Assembly (NCBI RefSeq): GCF_902493135.1
Contig: NZ_CABUOD010000006.1
Location: forward strand, 74,655-138,654
Reading direction: 5' to 3'
DNA length: 64,000 nucleotides
From: an uncultured Parabacteroides sp.
GTDB lineage: Bacteria; Bacteroidota; Bacteroidia; Bacteroidales; Tannerellaceae
Below, piece after piece: positions 59,435 to 64,000 of this stretch. Positions within the stretch are counted from its first letter, which is position 1. Every line of letters begins with the position of its first letter. Position numbers and translations under genes: made by a program. A model generated the notes under the pieces. That model did not search any database and was not told the origin of the DNA. It saw only the letters and a list, made by a program, of their open reading frames with translations.

Positions 59435-60454
59435 ATGTACAGACGATTTTTAAACGATTCAGACTATCTGGGAATTATCACGGCAGAAGCCCTTTCCCAA
59501 ATGACACGCAATAATCCGGAGCGGTTTATTCAGGCGGAGGAGTCCGCAGAAATGAGTATTACCGAATATCTCAGCGAGAATTACGAGATAGAACAGGAAT
59601 TGAACCGGGGGAAATACATCGCCGAATACGACCGACGGATAACCTTTCCAGTAGGCGCCTATATTTATCAGGAAGGGCGTATCTACGAGGTTATCCGCTC
59701 GATTAGCGGCTATAAAGCACCGGCTACAATGATATACTGGGCAGAACACGACGATTTTAATCTCAATGTGGATGAAGTGGTCCGGTATTCGCAGTTTGCC
59801 ACTTATCATACCGGGGATATTGTGAAATACAATGATGTGGTTTTCCGTTGTATGGAAGATAACGGGTTTCAGTTCGGGAATATCCGCATTCCAATGGTTG
59901 TCGGGTGGCAGGAGAAAGAAACCGCCGAATGGTTGCCGGTTCCGTATGAAGTATGGGATGTGGTGTCGTTTGAGGGGGCTTTTTATGCGTTGCTGACACT
60001 GGAAGGGTTTGACAACAATATCAACCCGATGGAGTCGGATTGTTGGGGGGCTGTAGCTGATTATGATCCGAGTTATAACGATTATGAACTGGAAAGGCAC
60101 GAGTATGTAGTTTATGAAGGCCGGGTATTTTATCCGGGTATGGATGTCAATGCCGATGTTCCTATCGTAGGGCATAATATCGCGTTGAATGATCCCCGAA
60201 ATTATAATATCAAAAAACACATGGTACGGTTGGCTGTGTACGAACTGACAAAGCTAATCGCCCCGAATAATGTGAGTGCCGTTCGGATGAAGGATTATGA
60301 AGATTCAATGAAATGGTTGAATGACGCTTCCAAACTACGGCTTAATCCCCAGATACCTCGTAAATTGGCCGAAGACAAAAAACCGATAACAGACTGGCAG
60401 CTAACGACGTTTCAGACTGATTTCGACCCTTATAAAAATCCGTGGCTGACTTAA
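59435..60454 (+). CDS. Head-tail neck/completion-like protein with repeated small modules
   Basis: 339 residues. Residues about 65-240 repeat a short beta module similar to a chitin-binding fold ('FPVGAYIYQEGRIYEVIR', 'YHTGDIVKYNDVVFRCMEDN', 'YEVWDVVSFEGAFYALL', 'ERHEYVVYEGRVFYPG'), four times. The C-terminal 70 residues ('MKDYEDSMKWLNDASKLR' with 'ADYDP'-type residues before) recall gp36/DUF1320-type head completion proteins. The position directly after terL fits a neck or connector role, with the modules perhaps decorating the particle. No enzymatic motif. Confidence 0.6.
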   Translation: MYRRFLNDSDYLGIITAEALSQMTRNNPERFIQAEESAEMSITEYLSENYEIEQELNRGKYIAEYDRRITFPVGAYIYQEGRIYEVIRSISGYKAPATMIYWAEHDDFNLNVDEVVRYSQFATYHTGDIVKYNDVVFRCMEDNGFQFGNIRIPMVVGWQEKETAEWLPVPYEVWDVVSFEGAFYALLTLEGFDNNINPMESDCWGAVADYDPSYNDYELERHEYVVYEGRVFYPGMDVNADVPIVGHNIALNDPRNYNIKKHMVRLAVYELTKLIAPNNVSAVRMKDYEDSMKWLNDASKLRLNPQIPRKLAEDKKPITDWQLTTFQTDFDPYKNPWLT

Positions 60455-60466
60455 TATCCGGGATTA

Positions 60467-60499
60467 ATTGCCTAAATTTAGCTGAATTGATTACCTTTG
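60467..60499 (+). promoter_or_regulatory. Bacteroidetes-type promoter of the structured RNA
   Basis: ATTG (60467-60470), 21 nt, then TACCTTTG (60492-60499). Transcription should begin near 60506, about 60 nt before the paired RNA segments and 250 nt before the SLOG-like ORF. Confidence 0.75.
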
Positions 60500-60505
60500 C
60501 ATTGT

Positions 60506-60755
60506 AATTGAAAAAACGGATGCTTATAGAATAGATTTCGAAACAAAAACATACGAATTGCTGTTTAACCTCCCAAAGCGACCAAGAAAATGAGAGAAAA
60601 ACAGTAACAAGGCATTAGACAGCACGTGTTAGGGTATAGCACGGAGCTGGCTTGTGTCTTGTGGGTTGCTTGGTCGCACCTGGGGAGGTCTTGTTGGTTC
60701 CGTGCTTTTTTATGACTTTCCTCGCAGTTCTAATACCCTAAAAGACCAGGCAAAG
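60506..60755 (+). ncRNA. Structured RNA leader with interleaved long stems (possible pseudoknot)
   Basis: Two long complementary sets interleave. Set A: ACCTCCC (60568-60574) with GGGAGGT (60683-60689), and GCGACCAAG (60578-60586) with CTTGGTCGC (60669-60677). Set B: TTAGGGTAT (60629-60637) with ATACCCTAA (60733-60741), and GCACGGA (60639-60645) with TCCGTGC (60699-60705), the latter followed by TTTTTT. All pairs are perfect. A and B cross, so they form a pseudoknot or alternative folds, with the T-tract giving a possible termination decision. The stretch has no coding frame I can support; an in-frame extension of the SLOG ORF would start at 60654. Confidence 0.7.
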
Positions 60756-61505
60756 ATGAAGATTATAAAGGAAAAAGCGGTTGCCTTTGTTGGCAACGGT
60801 GACTTGATTACCCCCGATAATGTTCCAGACCGGAATCTGGAAAATGTAATCCGGACAGAATTGTTTTATGTCATTGAGGAGTTATATAATGAAGGGAAAA
60901 CTATTTTTCTTTCTGAAGCAAGGAGTGGCTTTGAAATGCTGGCGGCAGAAGCTGTTCTGGACTATGCCCAATCCTATCCGAAAGTCCAACTGTATGTTGT
61001 GATTTCATCCGAAAAGCAGCAGGTAGATTATTCTTATAAAGACCAGTTACGTTATAAACGAATTTTAGGGAAGGCAGCCGTTCGTGTAACTTTGGATGGA
61101 TTTCCCCATAGGGCTGATTTTCTGGCTTCGGAAGTCGTTGTTTATGGAAACAGCCAGGAACCAATAATAAAACATCTTTTGGAAAGAGCCGAAAAGGAAG
61201 GCATGGAAATATGGAATATGTATGACGGCATAGAAGACTATTTCTCCATTCAATCTCCGGTGAAACAATTTCTTCAAGAGTATCCGGATGTTTCCAGTTT
61301 TAAATACGGTCGTGAGGGACTGATTTTCCGGGGAAATAACCAGCCGTTCCCTGTGCCGTTTTCTGATATTACCCATGTGGAGAGAAAAAATAATCGTTTG
61401 TGCTTCACGCTGAGGGATGGTATGGTAATTATGGCTTCGTTGTTATCGGATGACTGTTATGTCAGGTTGCCACCGTCTGATTTTGATGTCAGACCCTTTT
61501 GCTGA
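60756..61505 (+). CDS. SLOG/DUF1273-like protein
   Basis: 249 residues from the ATG at 60756, chosen because the sequence upstream is the structured RNA. 'KAVAFVGNGDLITPDNVPDR' (a degenerate GHR-type start), 'LYNEGKTIFLSEARSGFEML' with 'AAEAVLDYAQSYPKVQLYVV', 'QQVDYSYKDQLRYKRIL': these are the YpsA/DUF1273 phrases of the SLOG superfamily, which binds nucleotide-like ligands and occurs in defence systems. The C-terminal part (about 165-249) is a separate small domain ('FPVPFSDITHVERKNNRLCF') that looks like a LytTR- or PH-type beta domain. Function unknown. Confidence 0.65.
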   Translation: MKIIKEKAVAFVGNGDLITPDNVPDRNLENVIRTELFYVIEELYNEGKTIFLSEARSGFEMLAAEAVLDYAQSYPKVQLYVVISSEKQQVDYSYKDQLRYKRILGKAAVRVTLDGFPHRADFLASEVVVYGNSQEPIIKHLLERAEKEGMEIWNMYDGIEDYFSIQSPVKQFLQEYPDVSSFKYGREGLIFRGNNQPFPVPFSDITHVERKNNRLCFTLRDGMVIMASLLSDDCYVRLPPSDFDVRPFC

Positions 61506-61677
61506 GGTGTGATTTTTGATTTTTTTAGTCTCTGAAACCCTTAATGAAGACAGTACTTTTATTCTCTTGAACAATAAGAAGATAACAGTATATAAGTATG
61601 TATATATTAATCGAATAAGGCTTCTGGCGGGCTGTTTTTTAAGGAGTAATCGGACATTATTTTTCCATTTAAAGTGC

Positions 61678-61685
61678 TATCTTTG
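61678..61685 (+). promoter_or_regulatory. Promoter -7 element of the HU-like gene
   Basis: TATCTTTG lies 26 nt upstream of the HU start. The -33 region lacks a clean TTTG. The 206-nt gap from 61506 otherwise contains AT-rich sequence with no gene I can support. Confidence 0.65.
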
Positions 61686-61711
61686 CGCATCTAACTAAAA
61701 AACTTTAAAAA

Positions 61712-61993
61712 ATGACTAAAGCAGATATTATTGATAAAATCGCTAAATCAACCGGAGCGGAGAAAGTTCAGGTTTTTTCTATCGTTGAAGCGTTTATGGA
61801 AAATGTGAAAGGCTCTATGGCTTCGGGTGAAAATGTTTATTTGAGAGGGTTCGGGACGTTCCATATTAAGCATCGTGCGGAGAAGGTGGCACGAAATATA
61901 TCGAAAAACACTACGATTGTTATTCCGGCTCACAACGTACCGGCTTTCAAACCGGCAAAAGAATTTGTGGATAAGGTTAAGGAAAGCAAGTGA
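61712..61993 (+). CDS. HU-family DNA-binding protein
   Basis: 93 residues. The helical N-terminus 'MTKADIIDKIAKSTG' and the core 'VYLRGFGTFHIKHRAEKVAR' with the DNA-binding arm 'NISKNTTIVIPAHNVPAFKP' (Pro at the arm tip) are those of HU/IHF proteins, in the Bacteroidetes style. It bends DNA and could serve as a host-factor substitute during integration by the nearby integrase, or in packaging. It is translated with the next gene (GTGA overlap). Confidence 0.93.
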   Translation: MTKADIIDKIAKSTGAEKVQVFSIVEAFMENVKGSMASGENVYLRGFGTFHIKHRAEKVARNISKNTTIVIPAHNVPAFKPAKEFVDKVKESK

Positions 61994-62262
61994 ATAATAT
62001 AGCGAAATATAATCTGAAAACTTTTGCAATATCAGCCATCGGGTTGATATTGCTGTTTTGTGTGCTGACTTATATAAGCGCTCCGAAAACCGATGGGTTT
62101 GAGTTCAGTTCCATTAATCCGTTGGGCTTCCTGGAAGGTGCTGTGTTTGCGCTGGGCTTTGGTCTGGGATTTCCGCTTTGGCTGTCGGTAATTGTGATTA
62201 GTGCCGTTTCGTTTCTTATTTTCATGGCGTTTTTGTGGCTTTGCCGCAGATATATTAAATGA
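61990..62262 (+). CDS. Small membrane protein downstream of HU
   Basis: 90 residues starting at GTG 61990, overlapping the HU stop by 4 nt. Two or three membrane segments: 'TFAISAIGLILLFCVLTYI' (about 11-29), 'LGFLEGAVFALGFGLGFPLW' (about 45-64) and 'VIVISAVSFLIFMAFLWLC' (about 67-85). No family recognised. A convergent terminator follows. Possible superinfection-exclusion or lysogenic conversion protein by location; unproven. Confidence 0.6.
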   Translation: MNNIAKYNLKTFAISAIGLILLFCVLTYISAPKTDGFEFSSINPLGFLEGAVFALGFGLGFPLWLSVIVISAVSFLIFMAFLWLCRRYIK

Positions 62263-62291
62263 TAAAGGACATCATTTGGATGCCCTTTATC
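62261..62291. terminator. Convergent terminator between phage genes and integrase
   Basis: GATAAAGG (62261-62268) and CCTTTATC (62284-62291) form a stem that is extended inside by ATC/GAT. Genes converge here, so it can stop transcription from both sides. Confidence 0.65.
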
Positions 62292-62304
62292 GCTTTCTGG
62301 TTCT

Positions 62305-63591
62305 TTAATATCCGTATGCCTTTTCTACCTGTTTGTCTATTACATCTTCTGTCGTATTTTTAAAGTAATGCTTGTAAATGGTGTTAGGACTATTACCAGC
62401 CATTTGAGCTACAATTATGGGGTGGATATTATTGTCTATCATCTTTGAGATAAACGTACCACGAGCCGAATACCACGTCAATTTGCCTTTGTACTTTATT
62501 AGCCCTTTCACTTTTTTGAGTGTCTTGTTTACTTTATCACATAATCTTTTCAGGCGGCCTCTTTTTTGTGCCTCTGTTTGATGTTTGTGGGAGAATACCG
62601 GCAATAAATAATCTCCATAGCACTTGTCTTTGTAGCGGTCTACAATAGCCTGAGCTTTCGCTGTGAATTTCATACGAGCCGTTTTAGGGAATTTGATACG
62701 CTCGTAGTTGAGTCTGCCGTCTTGGTCGATGCAATCTTTAGTCAGATATGCCACGTCGATATTAGCCATACCGCCCGTGTAATAGCTAAACAGAAAGAGG
62801 TCGATGTGGAATAGTTCTAACCGGGAAAAAAGACTTCTGTCGATGTTTTCGATTTTAGTGATTATATCAGCCGGTAAAGTTTTGGGGACAAAAGGCTTTG
62901 CTTTGGCCTTTGGCTTTGACTGTTCAAAAACAGTGAGGTCTATATCCGGAATGCGCATTTTGTCTGCATAGAATAGTAAACCGTAGAATTTACGCATACG
63001 GCCATATAGATTTCCCTCGTTGTGCCGTTCTGCTGCCCGCTTCTGAATAAAGAATACGTAATCGTTTACGAACTCGGTGGTGATTTCGTTGAAGTAGTAA
63101 GTAGAGAACGCCCGTTCGTATTTCTCAATGGTGAACTGGTTTAAGGTCGTGCGCAAGTCTTTGTAGGAACGAGCCGTACCAACACTGGATAACACTTGTC
63201 CGTGTTTGATACGCTGCCTCTTACTTATCTGTTCAATGATAAGATCGAGTGCTTTCGCTACAGAAATTACTTTTACTTCCTGTTTTTTCTGTTCTTGAAC
63301 GTCGAAGTGATGCGACCATTGTACAGGAGCCCAAGGTTTGTTTTCTACTTCCCAGTCTTCTGCCACTTTCAGGTATTTTGTTTTGAGGTCGAGCAGTCGT
63401 TTGTTTTTCTCTACCGCCTCGGACGACTTAGATGTGAAGCACTGGGTTTCGTTATCCCACTCACTGAATGGTCCCGTGATGCTTAATACTTTCGGAACCC
63501 TGGCATAACCCGTTTTGAAGAAAATCATTTCCAGTTTGACTAACTGGGGAGATTTGGGGTTCTCCTTACCCTTGATTGTTAATGAAAACAT
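62305..63591 (-). CDS. int: Tyrosine recombinase (phage integrase), Bacteroidetes type
   Basis: 428 residues on the minus strand. The N-terminal arm-binding domain (about 1-90) precedes a SAM-like core-binding domain (about 120-215). The catalytic domain has box I 'FLFSYYTGGMANIDVAYL' (about 270-287), a Lys-containing 'ARMKFTAKAQAIVDRYK', box II 'LTWYSARGTFISKMI' (about 373-387), and 'MAGNSPNTIYKHYFK' with the probable nucleophile Tyr near residue 411. Box I has no arginine, as also reported for IntDOT of the CTnDOT element. It would integrate and excise this element; candidate arm sites lie just upstream. Confidence 0.88.
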   Translation of the reverse strand: MFSLTIKGKENPKSPQLVKLEMIFFKTGYARVPKVLSITGPFSEWDNETQCFTSKSSEAVEKNKRLLDLKTKYLKVAEDWEVENKPWAPVQWSHHFDVQEQKKQEVKVISVAKALDLIIEQISKRQRIKHGQVLSSVGTARSYKDLRTTLNQFTIEKYERAFSTYYFNEITTEFVNDYVFFIQKRAAERHNEGNLYGRMRKFYGLLFYADKMRIPDIDLTVFEQSKPKAKAKPFVPKTLPADIITKIENIDRSLFSRLELFHIDLFLFSYYTGGMANIDVAYLTKDCIDQDGRLNYERIKFPKTARMKFTAKAQAIVDRYKDKCYGDYLLPVFSHKHQTEAQKRGRLKRLCDKVNKTLKKVKGLIKYKGKLTWYSARGTFISKMIDNNIHPIIVAQMAGNSPNTIYKHYFKNTTEDVIDKQVEKAYGY

Positions 63592-63774
63592 AACGCATTA
63601 ATTTAATTGTGTCCATTTGGCATCAGTTGTCCTTAATTGTCCTTAGTTGACCTTAATCGGACTACATGAAAGCCTACATCGTAGAGTAGGAGTTTCTACC
63701 AAAAAAGGGTTATTTTGCCTTTAATTAGCTTTTTGGGCTATAACCCTGCCTTGCACAATTTAATTAATGCGTTA
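63591..63774. repeat. Near-perfect 21-bp inverted repeat bracketing the integrase control region
   Basis: 63591-63611 and 63754-63774 are complementary at 20 of 21 positions, 142 nt apart; the left arm begins at the integrase start codon. Candidates are arm-type or att-associated sites or operators. Confidence 0.65.
63627..63656. repeat. Three tandem 10-bp repeats, candidate integrase/Xis sites
   Basis: TTGTCCTTAA, TTGTCCTTAG and TTGACCTTAA, one helical turn apart, 36-65 nt upstream of the integrase start. The helical phasing suggests cooperative protein binding. Confidence 0.6.
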
Positions 63775-63946
63775 TTGTTCAGTAAGTTACGATAATATCA
63801 TCGTAAATAGTCAAAAAGAGGGGTATCAGTTGTTGAGTTTTCGTTTGTCCAAAGATATGCATTTTTCGATGAATAGTTTCTTCTTTGTCTTTTATTTTCA
63901 TCAACCGCATCATTTATCCGGTATCTGCCGCCAGGCGGTGGACGAT
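63775..63946. other. Window-end flank with no supported gene
   Basis: Only a short, poorly supported reading frame is seen. The segment could contain the right attachment site and the start of host DNA. It is followed by the 22-bp tandem repeat. Confidence 0.4.
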
Positions 63947-64000
63947 CATCTGCCGTGAAGCAGACGGTCATCTGCCGTGAAGCAGACGGTCATCTGCCGT
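63947..64000. repeat. 22-bp tandem repeat at the window edge
   Basis: Unit CATCTGCCGTGAAGCAGACG plus GT: perfect copies at 63947-63968 and 63969-63990 and a partial copy to 64000; a degenerate copy precedes at about 63922. The array continues past the window. Each unit contains TCTGC and GCAGA, so it can fold. Confidence 0.85.

Noticed and set aside
60654..60755. N-terminal extension of the SLOG-like protein from 60654
   Set aside because: The frame is open but lies inside the paired RNA segments, and the extra 34 residues have no resemblance to the family; 60756 is a better start.
63767..63958. Short reading frame next to the integrase
   Set aside because: It starts in the inverted repeat and ends in the tandem repeat, with no protein-like features.
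63947..64000. CRISPR array
   Set aside because: The 22-bp units are directly adjacent with no spacers, and no cas genes are present.

Overview
The window is most of a large prophage or phage-derived genome from a Bacteroidales host (Bacteroides, Parabacteroides or a relative). The host call rests on repeated Bacteroidetes-type promoters (a TTTG-like -33 element, about 20 nt, then TAnnTTTG; e.g. 29638-29669, 48280-48311, 60467-60499), the scarcity of Shine-Dalgarno sequences, a Bacteroidetes-type HU protein and a Bacteroidetes-type tyrosine integrase. A tape measure protein, gpD-like hub, gpV-like spike, LysM-type gpX-like protein and gpJ-like wedge indicate a contractile-tailed (myovirus-like) particle. 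Portal, capsid, sheath and tube genes are not in the window and presumably lie to its left. The integrase and a possible attachment region lie at the right end.

Layout. 0.1-6.9 kb: tail assembly chaperone with a probable -1 frameshift, tape measure protein, baseplate hub. 7.0-9.6 kb: two inserted accessory genes, a SIR2-like protein and a YhcG/DUF1016 nuclease. 9.7-29.6 kb: spike, a tandem set of large related fibre proteins, baseplate proteins and a terminal fibre. 29.6-45.6 kb: a replication and recombination operon behind a clear promoter and a structured leader (gp32-like SSB, SbcD/SbcC, RuvC-like resolvase, a sigma-like factor, DnaB-like helicase, primase, DNA polymerase III alpha, nucleotide kinase, DnaQ-like exonuclease). 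45.7-48.2 kb: small terminase and lysis genes. 48.3-57.3 kb: a strikingly AT-rich cargo block unrelated to phage growth. 57.4-60.5 kb: DUF5675-like protein, large terminase and a neck-like protein. 60.5-62.3 kb: a structured RNA region, a SLOG-like protein, HU and a small membrane protein. 62.3-64.0 kb: integrase on the minus strand, its repeat-rich upstream region, and a 22-bp tandem repeat at the window edge.

Two things stand out. First, the replicative polymerase is broken into two genes exactly in front of its catalytic aspartates. A DNA adenine methyltransferase gene sits in the gap and overlaps both halves, the break lies inside a Hint-like insertion, and the second half also carries a complete HNH intein. 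Second, the AT-rich cargo encodes a branched-chain-amino-acid-type ABC importer (two ATPases, two permeases, a lipoprotein receptor). Embedded in the same operon are a B12-type radical SAM enzyme, a 55-residue small protein, a 424-residue unknown and a small membrane protein. A GTPase faces it, and a 17-nt inverted repeat that includes a promoter core flanks the whole block. I know of no described system with this composition. A third candidate is a set of long, interleaved complementary segments (60568-60741) downstream of a good promoter, suggesting a pseudoknotted or switching RNA.

All functions were assigned by reading motifs and gene order; no database search was run.
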